Positions 18,939-30,110 of a stretch of DNA of 64,000 nt are shown here, piece by piece (position 1 is the first letter of the stretch; each line of letters begins with the position of its first letter). Source of the DNA: Shinisaurus crocodilurus (Eukaryota > Chordata > Lepidosauria > Squamata > Shinisauridae); the NCBI GenBank assembly GCA_021292165.1, contig CM037878.1, positions 188,107,118 through 188,171,117 of the forward strand. The letters are read 5' to 3'. The notes under the pieces were generated by a model. The model did not search any database. It saw only the letters and a list, made by a program, of their open reading frames with translations, and had not been told where the DNA came from. A program made the translations under genes and the position numbers.

Positions 18939-20601
18939 TACAGAGGGAAGAGCTAGAGATGCAATTGCAATTTTTTTTTTGGCAGCAGTTGCATATTTAC
19001 CATCACTTCTAGTTTGGCCCTAAGTGATTCTTAGAGATACTATGTTGTTCTTTGGCCTTTAATTCTTTTTTTCCTAAGCGTTCATATTTAAATGGATGTT
19101 TCCATTCAGAATGACTGGGAGCCAGTAACTAATGTTAATGACGAGGCTAATAGGAGCAAAGTTTGCTTTATGTAATGATGGCATATTGATTCATTTCACA
19201 TTAGCCTCACCGTCCGTGATTCTGACTTTTATTCTCTGCTGGAATTTCCCTGCGCTACTTCGACTGACTTTAATGGAAGAAGTGCACAAAGGAAGTGCTG
19301 CTCCTTCCATTGCGGTGAATGAGAAAGCTCCGTGCATGTGCAGAATGCGCATGGGGCTTTGGATCAGGGGAAACATGATATACTCATCTAAGAAAACAGA
19401 ACAAGGGCTGCATCCACCTGCAAGTCCCCTGATTTCAGTAGGACAATTTCAACTGATGGGCTTCCTTCAGGAAGTACAACTGCGTGAGGAGTTGCATCCC
19501 AAAATGGACCAAAAACACCAGCAATCCCTCCTAGATAGAGTGGCGCGTATTCTTAATGTAAAACTACTGATCCCGATTAGTAAAAGTGTTCCGTGGTTTT
19601 CCTTTTCCTGCTGCTCCCAGATTTCCTGATCTGGTGAAACACTCTCTCCATTGCTATGATCTTCCTTAACAGAAGCTACCGGAGCATAGAAAGAACTCTT
19701 TTTCTTCTTCATTTGCACTACACAGAGCTTAGCAACTCCGAGTATTTTTCTTCTTCCACATTTAGACCACACAAAGCTTGCCAAGTAGAATCCTTCTCTT
19801 TCTTTTTTTTTCTTTCTTTCTTAGAACTCCCCTCGTCTCTCCAAGATATCCTTTTCCTTTGCATTTTCTTGGATTTACAAGCCTTTTGATGAAGCACGTA
19901 TTAATAGGCCCCTTGCAAATGGTGCGCTTGCGGGTTTAACTTTAGATGTCTCATCTAGGATTTAATTGCCACAGTGCTCCTGCCTGCATCTACAATGCCT
20001 CCAGGAGCCATTTATCAAGGGACATAATAGCACTTCAGCATTGGGCTGCATCCAAACCCCGCATGGATTTTCAGGGCTCTCCATTCCCACTGATGGTGCT
20101 CTTCCTTTTTAAAGATCTCGTCCTTGTCCTTGTTGCGATCATTCCCTGGAGAGAAATCTTTCCAGCAAAAGGAGGGCTCTACATTAGGGCATGCAAATGC
20201 TTAAATTATGGCATGCAGATCAATGACAAGAAAAAGGCCGTCTATTTCTGGAAACATGGGGGAGATTTATTGTTCTGAGTCAAGGCGAAGCAAGGTGAAC
20301 TCCTTCCTTTACGAGCCTCTCCACAAATGCATTAGCTCATCCATGAATGTAAAGATCGACCTCCAGACAGTTGGGCGGCAGCAATCGGGCTCCATCATTC
20401 TGAGTGCACTCCGTTTAAGCCGAGGAACACCTGACACTCATTGAACACAAATATCCCTTCAGCTTTTCAGGAATTATTTGTTCCCACCAGTAGTAGTCTC
20501 GGCTCTTGAATCATTTAATTTTCTCAGCACTGAGGGTTATTGCTGCTGCTACTGCTGCTTTTCACTTGATTTCCTTCTTTGACATTGCCAAGGCACAAGA
20601 T
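18939..20601. other. unrecognised 1.7-kb stretch, possibly partly conserved
   Basis: No recognised repeats. At 19085-19260 the texture is non-repetitive and AT-rich (agtaactaatgttaatgacgaggctaatagg), as in conserved non-coding elements. A 165-codon plus-strand frame at 19132-19629 overlaps it but has no domain and a competing minus-strand frame, so I do not call a gene. Confidence 0.35.
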
Positions 20602-20852
20602 ATATTTATTCATTTATTATATTTAAATCCTGCCTTTTCTCCTGCAAGGAACCCAAGGCAGTTTGCATCCTCCTCCTCCTCCTCCTCCTTCTCTCCATTT
20701 TATCCTCACAACAACCCTGTGAGGTAGGTTAGGCTGAGAGTCAGTGACTGGCCCAAAGTCTCCAGTGAGCTTCATGGCTGAGTTGGGACTAGAACCCAGA
20801 TCTCCTGAGTCCTAGTCCAACACTCTAACCACTAGACCACACTGGCTCTCAG
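20602..20852 (-). mobile_element. Sauria-type SINE, reversed
   Basis: It reads tail to head on the plus strand: ttattcatttattatatttaa, ctgccttttctcctgcaaggaaccc, a (TCC)n expansion at 20668-20689, atcctcacaacaaccctgtgaggtagg, gactggcccaaagtc, agttgggactagaaccc and ccaacactctaaccactagaccacactgg. Confidence 0.92.
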
Positions 20853-20865
20853 GATGTTTGTTTAA

Positions 20866-21830
20866 GGATGTGCGAATCAGCAAAACCCAAGCTTAGTGAG
20901 GTTTTCCAAACTCCACCTCAAAGCTCATTACGACTCATGTCTGTATCAGATTGTGAGCTTTGTTTTTTTCCCCTTTTTGCACAAAAATGTGTGCATATTT
21001 TCATGTGCATTTCCCCGAAATGTACGGATCAACTGTGTGCATTTTTGAAATGTATGCAATTTCTCCCATTGATTACAGGGTGTTTGTGTACATTTTTCAA
21101 AAGTGCCAGTCCATGTCTAGGCCCAGTTCAAAGTGCTGGTATCAACTTACAAAGCCCTAAATGCCTCGGGGCCAGGTTACCTGAAGGATTGATTCCTCCC
21201 ATATATGCTTGCCCGGACCCTAAGATCATCTTCAGCGGTCTTCCTCCGTGAGCCCCTGCCAAAGGAAGTGAGGTGGGTGGCTACTAGAAAGAGGGCCTTA
21301 TCTGCTGTGGCAACCCAGTTGTGGAATGAGCTTTCCAGAGAGGCTTGCCTGGCACCTATGTTGTACCCTATTTGGCACCAGGTGAAGACCTTCTTATTTT
21401 CCCAGGGATTTTAGTCTTTTTGTCTCTTAAATCTTTTACTGCATTTTAAATCTCTGTACTGTTGCTAGGTTTTATTTCAGATTTTACTCTTATTTTATAC
21501 TGTAGCTCTAAATTTTAAAAGTTTTACCGTATTGTATGTTGTATTTTGTGGCTTTAATTGTTGTGAACTGCCCACCCAGAAAGCTTCAGCTACTGTGTGG
21601 TATAGAAAAAAAATGTAATAAATAATAATAAATTAAAAAGTGTGCATTTTTCATGTGCATTTTTCAAATGTGTGCATCCCCCTGTGAATTGAATCAGAAG
21701 TTCAGAAATGTATGGGTGTCGACTGTCGATTGTGTTCAGGTTCGGGTGCAGTTCCTTTCAGAAGGTACGAACAGAATAAATTCTGATTTAAAAAATGAAC
21801 TGAAACAAATTTCTCATGCACCCCTAGCTT
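20866..21830. repeat. gtgcatttt-type AT-rich repeat, split by a LINE insertion
   Basis: Left part 20866-21105 (aggatgtgcgaatcag, cacaaaaatgtgtgcatattttcatgtgcatttcc) and right part 21643-21830 (tgcatttttcatgtgcatttttcaaatgtgtgc, ending ctcatgcacccctag) form one element with roughly inverted ends. The L2-like LINE at 21106-21635 lies inside it. Relatives are at 23316, 27242, 28039, 34800, 43420 and 47399. Confidence 0.7.
21106..21635 (+). mobile_element. L2-like LINE 3' end
   Basis: It shows the typical 3' part of an L2-like LINE: cttcctccgtgagcccctgcc, aaggaagtgaggtgggtggc, agagggcct, then gttgtgaactgcccacccag, gcttcagctactgtgtggtatag and a taataaataataat tail. Short duplicated flanks aaaagtg at 21099-21105 and 21636-21642 mark the insertion. 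It is 5'-truncated with no coding frame of use. Confidence 0.8.
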
Positions 21831-21898
21831 GTGTACATTTCTATTTCAAGCTGTGAAAAACACCTGCCACAATCTGGTGATTGTTTATGGGATGAGGG

Positions 21899-21926
21899 CT
21901 CTCTCTCTCTCCTCTCTCTCTCTCTT
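21899..21926. repeat. (CT)n microsatellite
   Basis: CT dinucleotide run with one interruption. Confidence 0.9.
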
Positions 21927-22020
21927 CCCGAATCTCTGGGGCAAATGACTGTAATAAATTTCATTTTGAGCTTTTATGACCATTTCTTACCCAAAGCACC
22001 TCATCAATATCCTGCTAGAC

Positions 22021-22328
22021 CAGTGTTCTCCAACCTTGGGTCCCCAGATGTTTTTGGCCTACAACTCCCAGCATACCCTAGCCAGCGTAGCTGGCTGGGG
22101 CATGCTGGGAGTTGTAGGCCAAAAACATCTGGGGACCAGGACCGGTGCAAGGCAGTTTGGTGCCCTAGGCAAGATCAGATATTTAGCGCCCCCCTTCCCA
22201 CTTGAGAGCGCTGTATTTTGTTTTCAATGCGTTTCTGGCACCCCCTTTAGCCCTGCGCCCTAGGCGGCTGCCTAGTTGGCCTAATGGTAGCACCGGCCCT
22301 GCTGGGGACCCAAGGTTGGAGAACACTG
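22021..22328. mobile_element. CAGTGTTCTCCAACC foldback MITE carrying a nested MITE
   Basis: The outer element has the same arms as 17189-17323: cagtgttctccaaccttggg at the left and aaggttggagaacactg at the right. Flanks tgctagac (22013-22020) and tgctagat (22329-22336) match at seven of eight. Its right arm is split at ctggggac by the element at 22137-22301, so the outer insertion came first. Confidence 0.92.
22137..22301 (+). mobile_element. short CAGGGCCGG hAT-type MITE nested in a MITE
   Basis: The termini are caggaccggtgc and gcaccggccctg. The duplication ctggggac is perfect at 22129-22136 and 22302-22309. At 165 bp it keeps only the outer segments (tttggtgccctaggc, gcgccccc, gcgccctaggcggctgcctag) of the 580-700 bp copies, so it is an internal-deletion form. 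Confidence 0.94.
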
Positions 22329-22336
22329 TGCTAGAT

Positions 22337-23315
22337 GAACAGGCTGCCACATGTGTCCCAGAATCCTCCAGGTATCAGAAATGCACCAGGAGCTCTGGTG
22401 GGTGTGATCTTCCCCCTTTCATTTAATTGGAGGGGCAGCTCTGTATAGAGAAAGGAATCCACATGCCGCCGTGGTGCCCTCCACTGAAGTTAAAGGGGGG
22501 AAACCCTCACAGTCAGAGGTGCTCTGTGACAATTAGTTCTGTGCTGAGAATTCCTTCCATATTTTCTCAACCATTCTCACATTAAATTTGATAGAAAAGG
22601 AATTGTACTCCAGAAAAGAAAAAACAAAGGAGAAGAAAATATTGGTGACATTCTTATGGGTGGGATGTGGGGTTCTTGTGCTAACTTCAGTTACAAGGTA
22701 GCCAAGGGCTGTGTGGGAATGCCCTGTCTTTCATTAGGCAATCATCTCTTTGGAGGGATGCAGCCTCCCTGGCTTCCTGCATTTCAATTAAAGCCCAGGG
22801 CAAGATGTCATGAAGTAGCTCCTCCCACGTGGCTTTTTCAGATCAGGAAGTGTTGGCAGCCAGGGAGGCTGCAGAACCATGGACAGATGTGTAACAGAAA
22901 GAACGAAGCTCAGAGCATTCTTGACCACCTTATGGTGATAAGCTAAGCTCAAAAACACCACCAAGGTAAATTCAGAAGAAACATGTCCTAAAAACAAAAA
23001 CCTCTTTTGTGGGGGAAGAAAACATTTAGGAAATTGGAGGACAGATTTTGGCATGAACTCAGTGGCATGAACAGTTCTAGTGTGAACTGAGACCCTTGTG
23101 TCCATGAGAAATTGCTGGGTTGGTTGGATTAACTAAATTTAGAGAGCCAAGATATATGCTCTCTGCTGCATTGAGGATTGGGATCAGCATGCCTCTGTAT
23201 ACCAGTGGCTGGGGAACATGTGTGTGTGTGTGTGTGCGCGCGTGCTATTGCCCTCATGTCCTGCCTGGGGTTTTTCCAGGGGCATCTGGTTGTCATGATT
23301 GGAAATAGGATGCTG
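22337..23315. other. unrecognised stretch
   Basis: No gene. It contains a (GT)n(GC)n run at 23217-23243 and otherwise apparently single-copy sequence. Confidence 0.35.
23217..23243. repeat. (GT)n(GC)n microsatellite
   Basis: GT run changing into GCGCGCG. Confidence 0.9.
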
Positions 23316-23635
23316 CATTCACGTAGGGATGGGGAAATGCATTTGGTGCACATTTTTAAATAAGCCAACCTAATTTGCACTTCCTGGACTAATATGCAGA
23401 TTGGAACACAGTTATTCTTCAGATTGCTCTCCTCTTGAAATTTTGTGATGCAGTTCTCAGCTCAAAAATTGCATATAGAAATGTGTATTTTAGGGGAAAT
23501 TGTGTACAAAAATGCATATATTAAGGAAAATTGCATACAAAATGTGCACATTAGGGGAAATTGCATGCAGAGAGCTTTGGCTATTGGGTGGTATACAAAC
23601 GAAAAAAATAATTAAATAACAACAACAACAACAAC
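23316..23635. repeat. gtgcatttt-type AT-rich repeat plus LINE tail
   Basis: gtagggatgggg is followed by caaccta, gcagattggaacacagttattc and tandem-like gcatataaaaatgcatattaggggaaatt units. At 23570-23635 it passes into gagctttggctattgggtgg and an (AAC)n tail, a small L2-like 3' fragment. Confidence 0.65.
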
Positions 23636-24239
23636 ATTCCTTACCAGTGTAGTGTTTGCATCAATGGGGTATATATAAAAGAGGATGGCCGGTTGTCAGT
23701 GCCATAGTACCAAGATGATGAAGCCTAGACACCTGGAACTTGGCATATATACGTGAGAGGACCATAGAGGTGTGCACCCTGGGGTTCTTTGGGTTTTAAA
23801 ATGCACTAATAATGTTTAATTAATTTAAATATATCTGTGTGTTCGAAGCCTGCAGCACTGTCTTCAGTCACTAGGTGGCAGACCTCCCTAACCTGCACAT
23901 AGCTTTGTAGTCAGCATAGTTTGAAGCCAGGGAGGGAGCAGTCCAAGGGATGATGTTAAATGTCTGCCCCTCCCTCCTGCTGTAGGGAAGCCACCCCCTC
24001 AGGGAAATGGAGTGGACAGATATCTCCCTCAGAGGCTATAGGGGTGCACCATGGAAAGGGCCGTGCTGAGGGGTACCAGCAGGCATTGCTTTTCTCAGAT
24101 GGGCAGGGTACAATGTGTCCACCTCTGACATCTGAGGAACTTTGCTTAAAGGCTTTGCTGTAGGCAAAGGGCTGTTCCAACCCGTGTGAAGCCAGGTCTG
24201 TTCGCTAGTTTACAATAAAGCAGCGCTACATCACTTCCC
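23636..24239. other. unrecognised stretch
   Basis: No gene or family was recognised. Confidence 0.35.
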
Positions 24240-24430
24240 TCCCCCAACCATAGTGAGCTTCCGCCGCTCACTAAAAACTTGGCTGTTCAGGCGGGAATAT
24301 GGGGTGGGCTAAGATTTTAAAATTTTATACTGTTTTAAATGTATTTTATCCTGTTTTTATCTTATGTACATCGCCCAGGGTGGCCAGTTTGCTGGCCAGA
24401 TGGGTGATAAATAAATGTAAATAATAAATA
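24240..24430 (+). mobile_element. L2-like LINE 3' end
   Basis: cactaaaaacttggctgttcaggc, atttatcctgtttttatc, catcgcccagggtggcc, gatgggtgataaataaatg: the terminal signature of an L2-like LINE, strongly 5'-truncated. Confidence 0.7.
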
Positions 24431-24940
24431 GGAACAATCGTTAATCCCCCCCAGCCCTTTCGCTACTTGCCATTTTTCTGAATTGGAGATGCTTGCCATC
24501 CCTCAGACTGGCTGTTTCTTTCCAGTACTTGCCTGAACTCCTTAGTAACTTGCTGTATACCTTTTTGCTGATTTTTGGTTGCAGCATCTCGACCTCAGCA
24601 CTTGCAGAAAATTTCACATGAGGCACAAAGAGCTGAAGCCTAGGATTCTCTAATTAATAGATTTGGGTCTCTGTTGAGTTGCTTGTGTGGCAGCCAACAT
24701 CTTGGCCGATACTCAGGAGACAGAAAAAGGATTTTCAGAGTCAAATGCATAAAAACTTACAGAATGCACGGAGAGCTCCCTGAAAGGACTGAACAGGCTG
24801 GGTAGACCTACCTCTGTTGGACATGACTGTTGCAGATGAGAAGGGCTTGCCATAGCACATGATCCAACCAACCCCCCAGCGCTATACAGGTGTTGAACCT
24901 GCTCAGGTGAGGGCTAAAAGTGGGGAGGGGACATGGGCAT
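24431..24940. other. unrecognised stretch
   Basis: No gene or repeat family was recognised. Confidence 0.35.
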
Positions 24941-24944
24941 GCAA

Positions 24945-25158
24945 GCAAGGGTGTTGGACTGGGACTCGGGAGATCCGGGTTCTAGTCCCCGCTCGGCCAT
25001 GAAACTCACTGGGTGACTTTGGGCCAGTCACTGACTCTCAGCCTAACCTACCTCACAGGGTTGTTGTGAGGATAAAATGGAGAGGAGGAGGATAATGTAA
25101 GCCGCCTTGGGTTCCTTGCAAGGAAAAAAGGCGGGGTATAAATATAATAATAAATAAA
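24945..25158 (+). mobile_element. Sauria-type SINE, 5'-truncated
   Basis: It starts within the tRNA-like head (gtgttggactgggactcgggag), keeps the B-box region and ctcggccatgaaactcactgggtgac, and ends ggcggggtataaatataataataaataaat. Confidence 0.9.
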
Positions 25159-25369
25159 TCGTCCCTGCTCGCCTAGTCCCTAACATGCCCATGTTGTGGG
25201 GGAAAGTCTGAAGGGGGCTTCTGCTAGGGATCTGCGACACTGGAAAACTCTTTCTGTTTGAGCTTGATGGGCGTTGAATACATTTCTGACCCGATGGCCA
25301 AAAGCGGGCCAAGCTGAAGGCAGGGGGTTCCAGCTTCCACAAAATTGCTCAAAATATTCGCACAAATTT

Positions 25370-25640
25370 GGAGCCGAGAACTGTGTGCCCCTCTAGCACA
25401 ATTTGCGCAAATTGCGATTTGTGCAAATCAGGGCCAACTTCTTAGATTGTTGTTCTTGTTGTAGCATTTAACATGAGAAGTATGGAAGGATCCTCCTCGC
25501 CGTGCATATGCACACACTCCACCTGGGCCACTTTGACTCTTCTAACACCTAATTTCAGATTTGTGCAAAATTTGGGCCTCCGCTCTGCACTTTGCACAAA
25601 TTTATGCAAATTGCAGAGTGGAGGCCTGAATTTTGCACAA
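25370..25640. repeat. imperfect inverted repeat rich in gtgcaaa words
   Basis: Several copies of gcaaattgcg/gtgcaaat occur. A stem at 25574-25626 pairs gggcctccgctctgcac with gcagagtggaggcc. It may be a decayed foldback element; the ends are not clear. Confidence 0.5.
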
Positions 25641-25754
25641 CTTTCCCTGGCTTAAAACAAAAATTTTTTTTACAGAAATTGCAGCCCGTTTACCGTTTTT
25701 AAAATGGAAGTCCGCGTGCTGGCTCAACTTGCTTTAGATTGAGTCAGTGCTAGC

Positions 25755-26406
25755 CAGGGCCGGCGCTACCGCTAGGCAAACTAGGCGGCTGCCTAGGGCG
25801 CGTAGCTGAAGAGGGCGCAGAAACGCTGCGCTCCTCTTCGCTGCCGGCGCGCTCCTGCCCCGCCCGGCTGCCTCGCCAACAAAGGCACCACCAGGTCAGT
25901 GCGGGGGGATTGCGCCCGGAGGTAGTGGTGGGGCCGAGCCTGGGCGCCGCTGCCACTGCCTCCCGCTGCCGCTGCCCCCGCAGCCGCCGGACCCCCCCGC
26001 CACCTACCTTCTCCGCGCCGCTTCCGGAGCCCCGCCCGCGCTCTGTTTTGGTGGGAGGAACCAGGGCAACAGGGCTTAAACAGCCCTGTTGCCCTGGTTT
26101 CCCCAGCCAAAAACAGAGCACGGGGGTCCCATCGCGTCACTTCCTCCTCCTCGGAGGCGGCAGCCAGGGCAGGGGGAAGGTAGGTGGGGGGGAAGGTAGG
26201 TGGCGGGGGGGAAGGTAGGTGGGGGGGATGCGGGGGGGTGGCGGGGGTCCGGCGGCTGCGGGGGGTGGCAGGGGGATCCGGCGGCTGCGTGGGGTGGTGG
26301 TTTGCAGAGCAGGGCTGCTTTGCTCCGGAGCCCCCCCCACGGCACGAGAGGGGGGGCGCTAAATATAATTTCGCCTAGGGCACCAAACTGCCCTGCACCG
26401 GTCCTG
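25755..26406 (-). mobile_element. GC-rich CAGGGCCGG hAT-type MITE, copy 3
   Basis: The termini are cagggccggcgc and gcaccggtcctg. The 8-bp duplication gtgctagc is perfect at 25747-25754 and 26407-26414. It is the reverse complement of the 2536-3119 type, including the accagggcaacagggctta...gccctgttgccctggtt foldback and the gcgccctaggc border. GC-rich open frames on both strands are incidental. Confidence 0.95.
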
Positions 26407-26568
26407 GTGCTAGCTCAGGGTTGACTGAACAGAATCCATGGGGCAGAGTTGAGAAAATCCATTGGATTTTCACCCCCCTATCAGATTCTTCATGCACCCC
26501 TAGCTTCTACTTATGTTCACTTGAACACAATAGAAGCCTCCACATGATCAGGAACTTTGCATTATCGT

Positions 26569-26995
26569 CTTCCCCAATATAGACCTGTGCGATCATTATG
26601 ATAATTGGAGGAGGTCTTGCTGGTTGCACCACAACCTGCAGATTGCCATCTCACAGCAACCAGGAAGCAGGCCTTCTCTGTGGTGGCGCCCAATTTATGG
26701 AATGGCCTCCCACCTGGTATTTGGGAGGTGCCAACTGTAGCATGATTTAGGTGCCAACTAAAGACCCATTTCTTTACCCACGCCTTCCCTGAGCGAATGT
26801 GCTGCCCAGTCTGTTTGTTCGTAATTATGGTGCTGTTTTAACTGATTTTGTTTTTATTAATGTTCTACGGAAATATTTTAGCAATTTGTATGTATTTTAA
26901 TGTATGTTATAATGTGTTTTGTGCACCGCTTAAGAGATATTTTTAAATCTGCTCAGTGGTAAATAAATCTATTAAATAAATAAATACATTATATG
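26569..26995 (+). mobile_element. L2-like LINE 3' end
   Basis: ggaagcaggccttctctgtggtggcgcccaattt, tggaatggcctccc, gccaactaaagacccatttctttacc and a gtgcaccgcttaag...ggtaaataaat tail show an L2-like 3' region without its coding part. Confidence 0.75.
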
Positions 26996-27149
26996 GGTTC
27001 CTGACTGCACAGAACTCATGTTCAAATGAACACAAATAGAACCACCACCACCACCCCAGAGCTCTCTCTGCTCAATGTGCTGAAGGTTGAAGACTACATT
27101 ACAGGATGCATGATGACCCCACTGACTGAAGCATATTTATTATGTAATT

Positions 27150-27241
27150 TTATAATTGTTGTAAACCACCCGGAGAACTTCGGCTATTGGGCAGTATAGA
27201 AATGGAAAAAAAATAAAATTAATAATAATAATAATAATAAT
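27150..27241 (+). mobile_element. L2-like LINE terminal fragment
   Basis: ttgttgtaaaccacccggag, cttcggctattgggcagtatag and a (TAA)n tail. Only the last 90 bp of the element is present. Confidence 0.75.
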
Positions 27242-27460
27242 AGTGCACATTTTAGAAATGCACTCAGTCAGTGGTGTGTTGTTGTTTTGCAATTTTTTCA
27301 GATGTGCGCATGTTGTTGAACACTTTTCTTTCTTCCATGGAGCGCATTGCAAGCCCGGAAATGTACGGATTTCTGCCTGCAAATTGTGTCCATTTCTGCA
27401 TTCTGTTCGGGGAGGTGTGGATTGGCTTAATCCTTAAAAACACACACCCCTGCATAGGAA
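27242..27460. repeat. gtgcatttt-type AT-rich repeat
   Basis: gtgcacattttagaaatgcac, cagatgtgcgcatg, ggaaatgtacgg, catttctgcattctg, ending aaacacacacccctgcatagg. It follows the LINE tail directly. Confidence 0.5.
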
Positions 27461-27461
27461 T

Positions 27462-27520
27462 TATAGGAGTTGTAGTGCAACACACCTCGAGGGCACCAGG
27501 TTGGGGAAGGCTGGGATAGA
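27462..27520. mobile_element. half of a CAGCCTTCCCCAACC-type foldback MITE
   Basis: Only the right arm remains: ttataggagttgtagtgcaacac, ggcaccaggttggggaaggctg. Confidence 0.6.
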
Positions 27521-27535
27521 GCTATCAAGACATTT

Positions 27536-27630
27536 AGGTTGCAATCCTATGCGTACTTATCTGGGAGTAAGCCCCATTGAACGAAGAGGGTCTTACCTCT
27601 GCATAAACATGCAAGGATTGTGCTGTTAAT
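27536..27630. repeat. CAATCCTATGCG / agtaagcc palindromic repeat
   Basis: gttgcaatcctatgcgtac, ctgggagtaagccccattgaac, then the partial complement ending aggattgtgctgtt. Confidence 0.6.
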
Positions 27631-27700
27631 CTGGTTAAAACTGAAATGAAATACAAGCTTCCAACCTTACAGACAGTTTTCGTGGAATGTGTCCAGTGAG

Positions 27701-27969
27701 AGCCAGTGTCCAGTGGCGTAGTGGTTAGAGTGTTGGCCTGGGACTCGGGAGATCCAGGTTCAAGTCCACACTCGGCCATGAAGCTCACTGGGTGACTTTG
27801 GGCCAGTCACTGACTCTCAGCCTGACCTACCTCACAGTCACAGGGTTGTTGTGAGGATAAAGTGGAGAGGAGGAGGAGGAGGAGGAGGAGGACCATGTAA
27901 GCCGCCTTGGGTTCCTTGCAGGAAAAAAGGTGGGATATAAATATAATGAATAAAAATAAATAAATAAAT
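27701..27969 (+). mobile_element. Sauria-type SINE with (GAG)n expansion
   Basis: Full head (gccagtgtccagtggcgtagtggttagag, ggttcaagtcc), body, a small internal duplication of cacagt before cacagggttg, a GAG run at 27869-27892, and ggtgggatataaatataatg with an (AAAT)n tail. Confidence 0.92.
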
Positions 27970-28038
27970 GTTTATCCCATTTTGCTGTCATACTAAAGGG
28001 CCAGTGCTATGATTATTCCGTCTTCATCACCGTCTTCT

Positions 28039-28330
28039 TCTAGGGATGCTTGTGGATTTTGTTTGATCCACATTTTTAAGTGAACCAACCTGATTCATAC
28101 TCTCCAGAGTTATACATGGATTGGAATGTAGTTATCCTCTCACTGTCACACTTCTCCAAAATTTGTGATACAGTTCTCAACTCAAAAACATACCAAAATG
28201 CATATAAAATGCTTATTTAATCAAATGCATACCAACATTGCATTTTAGGGGTAAAATGTTTTGAACTTTGTGAATTTTAGGGTACATTTTTGTTTGTGGC
28301 CTCCATTAATGTTTTAAAAAAGAAATACAT
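28039..28330. repeat. gtgcatttt-type AT-rich repeat
   Basis: ctagggatgcttgtgg, aaccaacctgattcata, atggattggaatgtagttatcctc, aatttgtgatacagttctcaactc and repeated aatgcatataaaatgc words align in order with 23316-23580. Confidence 0.65.
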
Positions 28331-28659
28331 CAACTCTACATGGATGGTGCACCACTAAGAATAACTGCACATGTCCATAACAGCCACACACAGAGACAGA
28401 CAGACACCTGCACACAAAGACATAGCTTTGAGAATATAGGCAGTAGTAAAAGCAGTAGCATCAAGCAGTAGCAACCTTAGAAAAGGACAAGGAAAATTGC
28501 AAGGAGTTCTGGATGACTGCATAGTCAATGAGGGGAACATTTCCACCTCATTGCCATGTGTTAAGCCCATCCATATAAATGGAGAACCCCGGGGCAAAAG
28601 CAAAACATGAGTCTATGAATACAAGGCACAAGTGAGGGATGCCATATGTTGCTTTAAAG
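28331..28659. other. unrecognised stretch
   Basis: No gene or family was recognised. Confidence 0.35.
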
Positions 28660-28795
28660 TAGCCTTCCCTGATGTGGTGCTCCCCAGATGTTTTGGACTA
28701 CAACTCCTGCGACCCATGACCCTTTGCCAGATTGGCTGGGGCTGATGGGAGTTGTAGTCCAAAACATCTGGAGGGCATCACGTCTGGGAAGGGTA
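28660..28795. mobile_element. CAGCCTTCCC-type foldback MITE
   Basis: Arms agccttccctgatgtggtg, ccccagatgttttggactac and complements ending tctgggaagggta. The flanks do not retain a clear 8-bp duplication. Confidence 0.8.
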
Positions 28796-29057
28796 CTATG
28801 AAAGAATAAACTGATAGGTAGGCCCTGCGATGCACATGACACACATCACTCCAAAGCCCAATAAGCCCTTTGAGACCAGCAATCATGCATCCAATTCATA
28901 AACTGTAGAAGATTTGTTTTTAATAAACAGACAGATTTTGAAATGTGAAACATTTTGGCATGAAGCACCAGCTTTGGTTGCAAATGAGAGTTACTTTAAA
29001 AGAAACCATGCTGGGTTTCCCTGCTCTTGCTCTGTAAGGGAAATATTTTGGGTGTCT

Positions 29058-29089
<32 letters not shown>

Positions 29090-30110
29090 CTGTGGACTCT
29101 CTCTATAGTGACTCTTGCTGTCAGCTTCCCCATCTATTTGTATGGAATTTCCCCCATGGTTCAAAAGACAGTCTAGTTGCTTTTGTCTTGTGAATCAGAC
29201 AGCAAAACTTACCAAAATTCTGTTAACTGTTTCAAATTCGTACAGAGATTTAGCCTAAGGAGGGACTTCCTTCCAGCTTCAGCTTCAATTATGAAATTTC
29301 AAAATTTCGGTGGCAACTTGCGTGAATGGTATTTTACCTTGATTCAAACTTATTCTGTTGCAGCGGCATTTCTTTTTAATTTATTTTAAAATTACGATTA
29401 TCTACCCTGAACCTTTAGGATGGGACAGGCTATAAATCAAAAGAAGTAGATAAATGTATCACGTAGATTTCCAGTTTTCTTGCGAAAGAAGATGCTAGCA
29501 GCAATGTCACAACTGAAAAACTCTGGCAACTGTGAAGACAGCGAGATGTATTCACTGCATCCGACATTCAACAATGCACACAGTACTAAACGAGTCTCAT
29601 TGCCTTTTGATGAATGTGCTAGCAATATTCCCTCTTCCTCAATCTCAAATCAAAATGTGAGCAGTAGAGCAGCTCTGAAACGTAAGCAGTACAGCAGAAA
29701 ACTTGAAGGCTTTTAGAAACTCAGAATGAAATTGAGCTGAAACTATTGGCTCACCATTTCTTCATAAATATTCATGCTTCACTAGCAGTCTATTACTGTT
29801 TTCCCATAAATGCATCATGTGCATGGGTTAGCATTAGCAGGTCCTCTTTCAGAAATGCTCTACATCCACTTTAGCCATCAGGCACATAAATATTTAACTT
29901 GCATTTGTTTAATAGCAAAAAAAGAGAGAATGCAACATCAATAAGCCAATGAAACAGGAAAATTTCATTGAAGTTAGCCAGCGCAGTGATAAAGCAACTG
30001 GGGAGCATAACACATTCTGCACATGTGCTTCCAATGGCCAGAAACACTGGCACTGTGTTAGCCATTGCGCTGGTTAATTACAAGTTGCAGCCATTTCTAT
30101 AATTGGGAAC
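28796..30110. other. unrecognised stretch, possible regulatory DNA at 29860-30110
   Basis: No gene was found. A (GT)n run lies at 29060-29088. The segment 29860-30110 is non-repetitive and AT-rich (atttaacttgcatttgtttaatag, ctggttaattacaag), resembling conserved non-coding DNA, but this cannot be tested here. Confidence 0.3.
29060..29088. repeat. (GT)n microsatellite
   Basis: Pure GT run. Confidence 0.95.

Noticed and set aside
19132..19629. 165-codon plus-strand frame
   Set aside because: No recognisable domain, and a competing 105-codon minus-strand frame overlaps it. The length is within chance for a 64-kb window.
25750..26424. GC-rich frames of 64-123 codons on both strands
   Set aside because: They lie inside another copy of the same MITE; the composition explains the lack of stops.
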